A DNA stretch of 64,000 nucleotides from an uncultured Odoribacter sp. Its GTDB lineage: Bacteria > Bacteroidota > Bacteroidia > Bacteroidales > Marinifilaceae. Shown here one piece after another: positions 26,798-35,015 of the stretch. The first letter of the stretch is position 1, and every line of letters begins with the position of its first letter. The stretch spans positions 248,001 through 312,000 of the forward strand of contig CAJTPD010000001.1 in NCBI GenBank assembly GCA_910578105.1, read 5' to 3'. Under the pieces are notes generated by a model. It searched no databases, was not told where the DNA came from, and saw only the letters and a program-made list of their open reading frames with translations. The position numbers and the translations under genes were made by a program.

Positions 26798-27928
26798 ATG
26801 AGTGCAGATCAGATAAAGGAACAGGGAGAAAATGAAATTGACCTGATTGAAGTTGCCCGCAAGCTTTGGGCCAAACGTAAATTTATTTTGAAAGTTACCT
26901 TGGTTTTTGCTTGTCTGGGGATTTTAGTGGCCTTGTTTAGTGCTAAGGAATATACGGCCAGTTGTATTATTGTTCCGCAGTCCGGAGAGAAAAATTCTCC
27001 TGCAGGATTAGGCGGATTGGCTGCAATTGCGGGTATTAATCTGGGAAGTATGAATAATGAAGATGTGCTTTCGCCTAAGATTTATCCGAAGGTATTGGCC
27101 AGTGTTCCTTTTCAGAAAGAATTGATGAGGAAACAAATTAAGTTTGAGGAATATGACCATCCCGTATGTGTGATAGATTATTATACAGGCGAAGAGTACC
27201 GTAAATTTTCTCTGATGGGTACTATACTGAAATACACCGTAGGTTTGCCCGGTGTAATTATGGGGGCTATTCGCAATAAACAGCCGGAAAACGTAACGGT
27301 GGCTGATTCCTCTATTCAGACTCTGTCCAGGCAGGAAAGTAAGTGTATGCGTATTTTAAAAAATAAGGTGATTTTGAATGTGGACGATAAGGATGGGATT
27401 GTAACTTTGTCTGCCGTTATGTCCGAACCCCTGGCAGCAGCTCAGTTGGCTTCTATGGTACAGATTATGTTACAGAGATATATTACTGAGTTTAAGATTG
27501 AGAAAGCGCAGGCAAAATTGAAATTTACGGATGAACGGTATGCTGAAGCCAAGAGACAGTTTGAAATGAAGCAGGAAGAGTTGGCTCAGTTCAGGGATGC
27601 CAACCGTAATTTTGCTTCGGCAATTGCCAAAACCACGGAAGAACGATTGTCGAATGAATATACGGTTGCTTTGGGAGTGTATAGTGAATTAGCGAAACAA
27701 AGAGAACAGGCCAACATTCAGGTAAAAGAGGACACGCCGATATTTACGATAGTAGAGCCGGTAACAGTTCCCAGTGAACACTCAAAACCTCAGCGAGGGT
27801 TGATTTTGATAGCTTTTATTTTCCTGGGAGGTTTTCTGGGTATCGGTTTGGTACTTGTTTTACCTTATATTGCCCAGATTTCCGGAGCCCGACGGTTACA
27901 AAGTTGGTTGCCTGAAAATAAAGAATAA
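26798..27928 (+). CDS. wzz: Wzz-type chain-length determinant, first copy
   Basis: 376 residues. A short cytoplasmic N-terminus (E-I-D-L-I-E-V-A-R-K-L-W-A-K-R-K) leads into the first membrane helix at about 30-50; a long periplasmic helical part with coiled-coil character lies at about 210-320 (E-K-A-Q-A-K-L-K-F); a second helix sits at about 335-360, preceded by the P-x2-P-S-E-H-S-K-P-Q-R proline motif typical of Wzz. There is no tyrosine kinase domain at the C-terminus. Wzz proteins set the length of Wzy-polymerised chains. It is 6 bases behind the SLBB export gene and ahead of a strong terminator at 27955. Confidence 0.9.
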   Translation: MSADQIKEQGENEIDLIEVARKLWAKRKFILKVTLVFACLGILVALFSAKEYTASCIIVPQSGEKNSPAGLGGLAAIAGINLGSMNNEDVLSPKIYPKVLASVPFQKELMRKQIKFEEYDHPVCVIDYYTGEEYRKFSLMGTILKYTVGLPGVIMGAIRNKQPENVTVADSSIQTLSRQESKCMRILKNKVILNVDDKDGIVTLSAVMSEPLAAAQLASMVQIMLQRYITEFKIEKAQAKLKFTDERYAEAKRQFEMKQEELAQFRDANRNFASAIAKTTEERLSNEYTVALGVYSELAKQREQANIQVKEDTPIFTIVEPVTVPSEHSKPQRGLILIAFIFLGGFLGIGLVLVLPYIAQISGARRLQSWLPENKE

Positions 27929-27954
27929 TTTTCTGATGTAAAATATATATGACA

Positions 27955-27984
27955 AAGCTGACAAATTTATTTTGTCAGCTTTTT
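27955..27984 (+). terminator. Perfect hairpin terminator between the two wzz genes
   Basis: AAGCTGACAAA (27955-27965) and TTTGTCAGCTT (27971-27981) form an 11-bp perfect stem with a 5-base loop, followed by T residues. It would stop transcription after the first wzz unless an antiterminator acts. Confidence 0.85.
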
Positions 27985-28023
27985 GTATGATAATGAATAA
28001 AATCCCAATTATTTTCTTATCTT

Positions 28024-28040
28024 CGCATCATTCTGATGCG
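28024..28040 (+). repeat. Short perfect stem-loop in the second wzz leader
   Basis: CGCATCA-TTC-TGATGCG is a 7-bp perfect stem with a 3-base loop, lying 38 bases before the ATG at 28079 and just behind TATCTTCG (28018-28025), one mismatch from a -7 box. It could be an operator or an RNA structure in the leader. Confidence 0.5.
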
Positions 28041-28078
28041 TGGAGATTCAGAAAAACAACAACTAAGCAGGAATAACA

Positions 28079-29119
28079 ATGGAAGACAAAGAAATAGACT
28101 TGCTTGAGGTCATAGCTAAGTTATGGGGACGTCGGAAAGTTATATTACAGTTTGTATTATTTTTTCTGATGGCTGGCGTTGCTGTATCTTTTCTTTTGCC
28201 CCGTAAGTATACGGCTCACTGTACTTTAGGCTTGGAAGCGGAAGACAGGACCACCCGAATTAGTGTGGAGGGTATTTCTGCATTTCAGAGTATGAATATG
28301 GGGGATACACGTCATGTGAAGATTGTTTCTCCTGCCTTGTATCCGGATATTCTTTTTAGTGTTCCTTTCCAAAAAGAGTTGATTTATGCTCCTTTGTTTG
28401 TAAATGAAATGGGGGATACGGTTAATTTTTATAAGTACCTGATAAAGCCGCAAAATACTTATGTTTCAGTTCGTCCTGTAACCGGTACAGAGGTTGAACG
28501 GTTAACTCCGGAAGAAAATCGGTGTTTGGGGTATCTGAAAAGAGTGATTACCGTTAAAGTAAATCATAAAGATGGTAATTTGAAGCTTACTGTCGATATG
28601 CCGGACCCGCATATGGCGGCCCGGTTGACTTATAAGGTGCAGGAGATGTTACAACAATATATTACAAAATTTCGTATCGCTAAAGCTCAGGCGGCTTTGG
28701 ATTTTATAGAAGGGCGTTGCCAGGAGGTGAAGGGGGAACTGGAGCGGAAACAGCAGGCTTTAATCGAATTTCGTGAAAGGTATAAGACTCAGAATTCTAT
28801 TCAGTTAAAGACGAAAGAAAAAATATTGAATAATGATTATGAACTTTTTTTTAGTTTGTATTCGGATATCATACGCCAGCGTGAGAAAGCAAAAATTCAG
28901 GTGAAGGAAGATATGCCTGTATTGACGGTTATAGAGCCGGTTGTCGTGCCTGTAGTTCCGTCAAAGCCTCAGCGTTCGCTTATTATACTGGCTGCACTTT
29001 TTGCAGGAATAATTGCCGGATGTACCTGGGTATTGATACAACCTCTTTTACTTCAGATTATAGGAAAAAAACACAATGCCCGTACTATTCCTTTGAATCC
29101 GATGAAGAAAATTTCCTGA
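28079..29119 (+). CDS. wzz: Wzz-type chain-length determinant, second copy
   Basis: 346 residues with the same plan as the gene at 26798: E-I-D-L-L-E-V-I-A-K-L-W-G-R-R-K before the first helix, a periplasmic middle with F-R-I-A-K-A-Q-A-A-L-D-F, and a P-x-V-P-S-K-P-Q-R-S motif before the last helix. The copies share the general pattern and many blocks but differ widely, so they are old paralogues and not a recent duplication. Separated from copy one by a terminator and a stem-loop. Having two may allow two chain lengths, or one may serve each initiating transferase; both are guesses. Confidence 0.88.
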   Translation: MEDKEIDLLEVIAKLWGRRKVILQFVLFFLMAGVAVSFLLPRKYTAHCTLGLEAEDRTTRISVEGISAFQSMNMGDTRHVKIVSPALYPDILFSVPFQKELIYAPLFVNEMGDTVNFYKYLIKPQNTYVSVRPVTGTEVERLTPEENRCLGYLKRVITVKVNHKDGNLKLTVDMPDPHMAARLTYKVQEMLQQYITKFRIAKAQAALDFIEGRCQEVKGELERKQQALIEFRERYKTQNSIQLKTKEKILNNDYELFFSLYSDIIRQREKAKIQVKEDMPVLTVIEPVVVPVVPSKPQRSLIILAALFAGIIAGCTWVLIQPLLLQIIGKKHNARTIPLNPMKKIS

Positions 29120-29489
29120 ACGGAGTGGCTTTCTATAGGCCAATGGTTTTACTTTATTTCAGAACAAGTTTCATTTGTATCTGAATATAATGGAAATTGT
29201 TTCTTGATAAAGATGAACTTTAAGTGGTCGGACGAAAAAATCTGGCGAACGGCCAAGCGGAAGGAGAAGGTTAATTATTTCCATATTGTTTGTACAGACA
29301 ATTATTTTTTTGTGAATGTAAAAATATGAAAACTTAGGGCAATAAAATTTTTTATTTCCTGATTATTGAGTAATTTTGTTGTACATTTCAAAATATGGAG
29401 TTGAAAAATTCAATTCAGTTTGATTCTGTCTCATCCGCTCAGTTGGGACTTACCGGGCGAAGCTTTAAGAAATAGTTTCATTTTCCAGT
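29120..29489. other. 370-base gap between export genes and the regulator gene
   Basis: No convincing gene. An ATG at 29213 opens a 38-codon frame (M-N-F-K-W-S-D-E...) ending at 29329; it has no recognisable match and no clear signal for translation. TACATTTC at 29382-29389 is one base off a -7 box. A small palindrome TTGAAAAATTCAA lies near 29402. This is the natural place for control of the downstream glycosyl genes, but nothing decisive is visible. Confidence 0.5.
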
Positions 29490-30017
29490 ATGTTAGGTAG
29501 TTTAATTACTTCTAAAACAAGAATTAAATTATTGTTGAAATTCTTTTTAAACCCTTCTATGAAAGCCTATTTACGGGGATTAGCAGACGAATTTGGCGAA
29601 TCCACTAATGCTATACGGCTTGAACTGAATCATATGGAAGGTGTCGGTTTATTGAAGTCAGAATCGGAAGGAAATAAGAAAGTCTACCATGCAAATACCG
29701 GACATCCTTTGTTTTATGATATTCACAATCTGGTACTGAAACACAGCGGCATCACGTCAATTATTGATCAGGTAATAGAAAAAACGGGCGATATAGAGAA
29801 AGTTTGGATAAAAGGGGATTTTGCGCAGGGGAAAGACAGTGATGTTGTTGAATTAATAGTGATGGGTGTAGATGTCAATACCGTTTATTTAGATTCATTG
29901 GTAAAAAAAGCCAAAGAATTGATCCGAAGGAAAGTGGTGTATCAGATTGTTTCTTCTGAAAAATATTCCGGATATATTTCTGAAAACGAAAAAACGTGCC
30001 TGATTTGGGAAAAATAG
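29490..30017 (+). CDS. Winged-helix regulator with degenerate nucleotidyltransferase-like domain
   Basis: 175 residues. The first 85 form a winged helix-turn-helix of ArsR/MarR type: L-L-L-K-F-F-L-N-P, L-R-G-L-A-D-E-F-G-E-S-T-N-A-I-R as recognition helix, then a wing with E-G-N-K-K-V-Y. The second half looks like the MNT-type nucleotidyltransferase fold (I-K-G-D-F-A-Q-G-K-D-S-D-V-V-E-L-I-V), but the usual D-x-D metal pair is broken, so it is probably non-catalytic and may sense a ligand. Similar small regulators sit in front of variable polysaccharide genes in other Bacteroidales as far as I recall. Placed before wzx, it likely controls the glycosyl part of the locus. Confidence 0.75.
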   Translation: MLGSLITSKTRIKLLLKFFLNPSMKAYLRGLADEFGESTNAIRLELNHMEGVGLLKSESEGNKKVYHANTGHPLFYDIHNLVLKHSGITSIIDQVIEKTGDIEKVWIKGDFAQGKDSDVVELIVMGVDVNTVYLDSLVKKAKELIRRKVVYQIVSSEKYSGYISENEKTCLIWEK

Positions 30018-30094
30018 TTTTGAGGATACAGGTTCCGCAGAGATTATTTTTTAGTTATTGAAGAGCAAAAATATTACGGGATAAGAGATTTTAT

Positions 30095-31528
30095 ATGGGA
30101 TCTATAAAAATAAACTTTTTATATAATGCAATATTAAACGTAGTTAATATATTGTTTCCTGTAGTCACTATCCCGTATGTAAGCCGGATTTTAGGAGTTG
30201 AACAAATTGGTATATTTTCTTTTGTAACAACTATTGTCAGTTATTTTTCATTGTTTGCGGCATTAGGAATGCCGTTGTATGGGACGCGAGAGATTGCAAA
30301 ACGTATTGGTAATCAGATAGAAATAAATAATTTATTTAATGAATTGTTTTCAATAAATGTTATTTCTTCTCTTGTTTTTACCACTTTGTTTTTGATTTCT
30401 GTCTACGTTGTACCCGCTTTTGTAGAAAACAGAAGTTATTTCCTTATTTCAGGAATTTCTTTATATTTCTGTGCATTCAATATTGATTGGTTTTATTCGG
30501 GAATAGAAAATTTTAGATTGATTACATGCAGATCAATTGTTGTAAAATTATTGATGATTGTTTGTTTATTTCTGTTTGTAAAAAGCAGAAACGATTTGTC
30601 GGTTTATATTTTATTGAATTCTTTGGCTTTGTTGGGCAATCAGCTATGGAATATTTTGTCATTACGGTATAGTGGTTTTAAAATAAAATTTACTGTTCAT
30701 TCTTTAAAAAAGCATATTCATCCTTTAGTTATATTGCTTTTTTCCGCTATAGCTATGCAAATTTATTTGATGATAGATACTGTAATGTTGGGTTTTATGT
30801 CTGACTATACAGAATTAGGTTTATATTCTTCAGCCATAAAATCCATTCGGATTATAATGCCTTTAACGATAGCATTAAGTGTTGTCTTACTGCCCCGGCT
30901 TTCCTATTTGAAAGAAAATGGTTCCAAAGAGGAAGCGTCGGGACTATTGAATAAAGCATTTGAAATAATTACTTTATTTTCAGTTCCTTTGGTTTTCTTT
31001 TTCTTTGCTGTATCTGATAAATTCGTACCTTTCTTTTTTGGTACAGAGTATGTTAGGGCAATTGTTCCGATGAAGATATGTTCATTGCTTATTTGGATTG
31101 GTAATATGTCATACTTTTCTTCTGTTCAGATACTTGCCATGTTTTCCTATGAAAATAAATTTCTTTTGAGTACAGTTGCCGGTATGTTTGTAAATATACT
31201 CGGAAATTTATTTTTAATTCCTGCCTGGGGTGCTGTTGGTGCTTCAGTGGCTTCAGTAATGGGCGAAATATCGGTTACATTTGTGGCATTCTTTTATATT
31301 TATCGTTATCATTTGTTCGAAATCAGGTGGGGATATTTATTTAAATGCGTGATTAGTTCTTTTTCATTCGCAATCTTTGCCGTATTTATGTATTCTGTAG
31401 AATTAGGGGTTGTAGGTTGGTTGATAGTGTATTCTGTATTATCGTGGGGTGCTTATTTATTGATTCAGTCTTTGATTTTTAAAAATACGTTTTGTATCCA
31501 TTTTCTTAGGTTTAAATTCAGTAATTGA
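30095..31528 (+). CDS. wzx: Oligosaccharide flippase (Wzx, PST family)
   Basis: 477 residues, about 12 to 14 membrane segments, no signal cleavage. The N-terminal block (N-A-I-L-N-V-V-N-I-L-F-P... with Y-V-S-R-I-L-G-V-E-Q-I-G) is the standard start of MOP-superfamily polysaccharide exporters, and G-A-V-G-A-S-V-A-S-V is found in the C-terminal half. Wzx moves undecaprenyl-linked repeat units across the inner membrane. The gene and the next one are markedly AT-rich with many TTT/ATT codons, unlike the 35-37 kb cassette, as is usual for variable flippase and polymerase genes. Start ATG 30095, 77 bases behind the regulator. Confidence 0.9.
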   Translation: MGSIKINFLYNAILNVVNILFPVVTIPYVSRILGVEQIGIFSFVTTIVSYFSLFAALGMPLYGTREIAKRIGNQIEINNLFNELFSINVISSLVFTTLFLISVYVVPAFVENRSYFLISGISLYFCAFNIDWFYSGIENFRLITCRSIVVKLLMIVCLFLFVKSRNDLSVYILLNSLALLGNQLWNILSLRYSGFKIKFTVHSLKKHIHPLVILLFSAIAMQIYLMIDTVMLGFMSDYTELGLYSSAIKSIRIIMPLTIALSVVLLPRLSYLKENGSKEEASGLLNKAFEIITLFSVPLVFFFFAVSDKFVPFFFGTEYVRAIVPMKICSLLIWIGNMSYFSSVQILAMFSYENKFLLSTVAGMFVNILGNLFLIPAWGAVGASVASVMGEISVTFVAFFYIYRYHLFEIRWGYLFKCVISSFSFAIFAVFMYSVELGVVGWLIVYSVLSWGAYLLIQSLIFKNTFCIHFLRFKFSN

Positions 31529-31577
31529 TGGAGATTGAAATGATTTATAATGGTGTTACTATTATTTTTTTAGCCGA

Positions 31578-32675
31578 TTGAACTTTATTCTTTTTATATT
31601 TTTGTTTTTTGTTCTGATTTTGATTTCCTATTATCAGAAAAAAGATAATATAATCGTATTGTGGGGAGTGTGTTTATTGTATGTGGGATTAATTTCAACC
31701 CGTTCAATGGTAGTTCCTGATACGAAAGAATATGTGGAATTTTATGAACAGATTGAAGCTGGAAATCTTGTCAGTTTTGTCTTGTTTTCCTTTGAACCTG
31801 GTTTTCAGTTATTGGGTCATTTTGTAAAATTGATAGCCGGTGACAGACCTGTTATTTTTTTAGCTGTAATTCCTATAATTAATATTAGCCTGATATTATT
31901 GAGTATTCGGAAAATAACCCGTCAGATAGATGCAAATATGTCTGCTAAGTATATAGCGGCTATTGTTTTGTATTTTGCTTATTTCGGGTTGTTTTACAAT
32001 GCTATAGTTTTACGTGCAGGAATAGCGATTTCCGTTTTGGTTTATTCTACTACAATTTTATTTAACCCCGATTTAAAAAAAAGAGACTGGGTTAAAGTTT
32101 TATTTCTTTTTTTTATTGCCCTTTCTTTTCATTTATCTGCAATAATTGGAATTATCGTAGTGTTGTTGAATTATAAGAGTAAACCACTGACTGAGAGATC
32201 ATATCTTCTTATTTGGTTTTTCATTGCGTTGATATTTTTTTCCGGTTGTAGTCCTTATGTTGTAAAAGGATTATTAAATGGAATATACTCTGTTTTTTAT
32301 TTATTATCTGAGTCTGATTATCAAAAATATGAATATTATTTATCTGAATTGAACGGGGTTGTTTTTCAGATTCCTTATAAATATTTGTTTCAATTGTTTT
32401 CAGGTTTATTGCTTGTGTTTGTAAAAGACGGTATTGATGAAATATATTATAAATATCTGAATATCTATTTAATCGGATTGTTTATGGGGGCAATATTTTC
32501 TTCCATAGAGCAGATTTCGAGGATTACAGATTATTTACTAATTTATTTGTTTATCCTCCAATGGATGTTTTTAATTCAGTCTTATAGCCGTATTAAGGGA
32601 ATAAAAGCTGCTGTTTATCCGGTAAGTGTATTTCTGCAGTTAATATTCGTATTCAGAATTATCAACCCAAGTTGA
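31578..32675 (+). CDS. wzy: EpsG-type polysaccharide polymerase (Wzy)
   Basis: 365 residues, about ten hydrophobic segments. The start is a TTG at 31578; no ATG fits near the front. The block T-R-S-M-V-V-P-D-T-K-E-Y-V-E-F-Y follows the second helix and matches the R...PDT-x2-Y pattern of the EpsG family, and R-A-G-I-A-I-S is the conserved central arginine helix. The enzyme should join repeat units in the periplasm. AT-rich like wzx. It overlaps the upstream TTG option of the next gene but ends 14 bases before that gene's ATG. Confidence 0.82.
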   Translation: MNFILFIFLFFVLILISYYQKKDNIIVLWGVCLLYVGLISTRSMVVPDTKEYVEFYEQIEAGNLVSFVLFSFEPGFQLLGHFVKLIAGDRPVIFLAVIPIINISLILLSIRKITRQIDANMSAKYIAAIVLYFAYFGLFYNAIVLRAGIAISVLVYSTTILFNPDLKKRDWVKVLFLFFIALSFHLSAIIGIIVVLLNYKSKPLTERSYLLIWFFIALIFFSGCSPYVVKGLLNGIYSVFYLLSESDYQKYEYYLSELNGVVFQIPYKYLFQLFSGLLLVFVKDGIDEIYYKYLNIYLIGLFMGAIFSSIEQISRITDYLLIYLFILQWMFLIQSYSRIKGIKAAVYPVSVFLQLIFVFRIINPS

Positions 32676-32689
32676 AATCATGGAGTCTT

Positions 32690-33601
32690 ATGGTGGATGT
32701 TTCTATCATTATTGTCAGTTATAATACGGCCCGATTACTGGAGGATTGTATATCTTCTATTGTCGAGAAAACAAAAGATATCAGTTATGAGATAATTGTG
32801 GTAGATAATCATTCACATGACTTGTCTGTAGAGTTGATTAGGAAAAAATTTGACTGGGTAAAAATTATTGTTTCAGAAGAAAATTTAGGATTTGGCCGGG
32901 CTAATAATTTGGGTATTGAAATTGCTGCCGGACGAAATGTTTTTTTTCTTAATTCGGATACTTTACTTGTCAATAATGCAATTAAAATTTTGTCTGATTA
33001 TTTGGACCAAAATGAAAAGGTAGGTATTTGTGGAGGGAATTTGTACGATGTCCATGAAAAACCTGCACATTCTTTTACCCGGATTTTTCCGGGCATAGTC
33101 TATGAGTTGAATTATTTAACCTTAAATGTTTTTTCAAAATTATTTTTTGGAAAAAATCTATATTTCAATTATTCAGGGAAAAATATAAAAGTTGCCAGGG
33201 TATCCGGGGCCGATATGATGATTCCTAAAAGGGTATTGGATAAAACGGGAGGATTTGATCCTGCTTTCTTTTTGTATAGTGAAGAAACTGATTTGGCTTT
33301 TAGAATTACTAAATCAGGGTATCGTGTTGTGAGTGTATATGCTGCCCGTATAATTCATTTGGAAGGCCAAAGTTGTACTTTCAATCAATTGAAAACCAGA
33401 TGGGGATTGATTTCGAGGCATTTGTTTCTGCGTAAAAGATATGCATCCGGTTGTTTGATAGGTATTTGTGATTTTTTTCATTATGCTGTTGTTGCTATTC
33501 TTTGGTGCAGGGCTTTTTTGAAAGGCAATAGGTCTGAATGTGAGTCGCAGGCATATGTATTGAGAAATCTTCATAAAAGCGGAAAAATGAATTATAAATA
33601 G
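32690..33601 (+). CDS. Glycosyltransferase family 2, rhamnosyltransferase-like
   Basis: About 303 residues from ATG 32690; an in-frame TTG at 32672 overlaps wzy and is less likely. GT-A fold: V-S-I-I-I-V-S-Y-N-T at the start, V-V-D-N-H-S-H-D nucleotide site, E-N-L-G-F-G-R-A-N-N, N-S-D-T as the D-x-D-like metal site, and R-V-S-G-A-D-M-M-I-P with F-F-L-Y-S-E-E-T-D-L, the blocks that mark WbbL-like rhamnosyltransferases. With dTDP-rhamnose made by the rfb genes at 49-52.7 kb, rhamnose transfer is a fair guess. Cytoplasmic face of the inner membrane. Confidence 0.88.
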   Translation: MVDVSIIIVSYNTARLLEDCISSIVEKTKDISYEIIVVDNHSHDLSVELIRKKFDWVKIIVSEENLGFGRANNLGIEIAAGRNVFFLNSDTLLVNNAIKILSDYLDQNEKVGICGGNLYDVHEKPAHSFTRIFPGIVYELNYLTLNVFSKLFFGKNLYFNYSGKNIKVARVSGADMMIPKRVLDKTGGFDPAFFLYSEETDLAFRITKSGYRVVSVYAARIIHLEGQSCTFNQLKTRWGLISRHLFLRKRYASGCLIGICDFFHYAVVAILWCRAFLKGNRSECESQAYVLRNLHKSGKMNYK

Positions 33602-33698
33602 GATATTCATATCCCCGTAGATTAAATTCTTTTATCGTCAAATTTTACAACAATTATAATTACTCTTCAGAATTGCTCGAAATTCTAAAATAAGTATT

Positions 33699-35006
33699 AT
33701 GGAAGAAGCAAAGAAAGTGTATGTCGGAATGAGTGCGGACATTATTCATCCCGGGCATTTGAATATTATTCATGAAGCTCAGAAATTAGGACGTGTTATT
33801 GTGGGAGTTTTGACTGACGCGGCAATAGCAAGTTATAAGCGTTTGCCTTATCTGAATTACGAACAACGGTCGCTGATTGTTAGCAATATAAAGGGGGTGG
33901 ATGAAGTTATACCGCAAACTTCTTTGGATTATGTTCCCAATCTGGAATTGATAAGACCCGATTTTGTCGTGCATGGGGACGATTGGAAAGAAGGGGTACA
34001 GAAAAGCACCCGGCAAAGAGTGATAGACACTATTGCCGAATGGGGTGGGAAGGTGATAGATATTCCTTATACGAAAGGGATTTCTTCCACTCAGCTCAAT
34101 GTTAAATTAAAAGAAATTGGTACGACTCCGGAAATCCGGTTGAAGCGGTTGAGAAGGTTGATTGCTGCGAAACCTATTGTCCGGATTTGTGAATCGCATA
34201 GCGGACTTACCGGTTTGATTATTGAAAATACTCAGGTTGAGGTCAATGGTTTGAAAAGAGAGTTTGACGGTATGTGGTCCAGCAGTCTTACCGATTCCAC
34301 TTCTAAAGGCAAACCGGATATTGAGGCGGTGGATTTGACAACCAGGTTGCATGATTTGAATGATGCACTGGAATGTACAACAAAGCCTATTATTTTTGAC
34401 GGAGATACCGGAGGTAAAACCGAACATTTTATATTTACTGTGAGGACTTTGGAACGTCTGGGGGTTTCTGCCGTAATTATTGAAGACAAAATAGGGTTGA
34501 AGAAAAATTCTTTATTCGGGACTGAAGCTGTCCAGGAGCAGGATAGTATCGAAGGATTTTGCAATAAAATCAAGGCCGGGAAAAATGCTCAGATAACGGA
34601 TGATTTTATGATTATTGCCCGGATTGAAAGTTTTATTGCAGGAAAAGGACTGGAGGATGCAATGGAAAGGGCTTTGGCTTATATTGAAGCCGGAGCAGAC
34701 GGTATTATGATTCATAGTAAGGATAAATCCGGAGAAGATATAAAGAGTTTTTGCCGTCAACTCCGGGAGGTAAATAAAAATGTGCCTATTGTTGTTGTTC
34801 CCACGACTTACAATCATATTAAAGAAGATGAACTGGTACAATGGGGGGTAAATGTTGTGATTTATGCCAATCACATGTTGCGGAGTGCTTACCCCGCTAT
34901 GGTGAATACGGCTGTCTCCATTCTGACTCATGGCCGTTCATATGAAGCAAATGATTTATGTATGCCGATAAAACAGATTTTGGAATTGATACCTGGTACC
35001 AAATAA
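33699..35006 (+). CDS. aepX: PEP mutase fused to an HxGH nucleotidyltransferase domain
   Basis: 435 residues. Residues 5-135 are a cytidylyltransferase-like domain: H17-P-G-H20 (the HxGH motif) and I-S-S-T-Q near residue 130, both typical of the glycerol-3-phosphate or ethanolamine-phosphate cytidylyltransferase group. Residues 150-430 are PEP phosphomutase of the isocitrate-lyase fold, with the diagnostic E262-D-K264-x5-N270-S271 motif and F-D-G-D-T-G-G. The mutase turns phosphoenolpyruvate into phosphonopyruvate, the entry step of nearly all natural phosphonates. The first domain could load CTP onto a later phosphonate. First gene of a cassette with gaps of 9, -1 and 3 bases. Confidence 0.95.
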   Translation: MEEAKKVYVGMSADIIHPGHLNIIHEAQKLGRVIVGVLTDAAIASYKRLPYLNYEQRSLIVSNIKGVDEVIPQTSLDYVPNLELIRPDFVVHGDDWKEGVQKSTRQRVIDTIAEWGGKVIDIPYTKGISSTQLNVKLKEIGTTPEIRLKRLRRLIAAKPIVRICESHSGLTGLIIENTQVEVNGLKREFDGMWSSSLTDSTSKGKPDIEAVDLTTRLHDLNDALECTTKPIIFDGDTGGKTEHFIFTVRTLERLGVSAVIIEDKIGLKKNSLFGTEAVQEQDSIEGFCNKIKAGKNAQITDDFMIIARIESFIAGKGLEDAMERALAYIEAGADGIMIHSKDKSGEDIKSFCRQLREVNKNVPIVVVPTTYNHIKEDELVQWGVNVVIYANHMLRSAYPAMVNTAVSILTHGRSYEANDLCMPIKQILELIPGTK

Positions 35007-35015
35007 TTTTTTCTC

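Noticed and set aside
28018..28025. TATCTTCG as the promoter of the second wzz
   Set aside because: One mismatch and no TTTG at the right distance; overlaps the stem-loop. Left as a remark only.
29213..29329. 38-codon frame beginning M-N-F-K-W-S
   Set aside because: No family features, and no promoter or neighbour that calls for it. Kept only as a remark in the gap entry.
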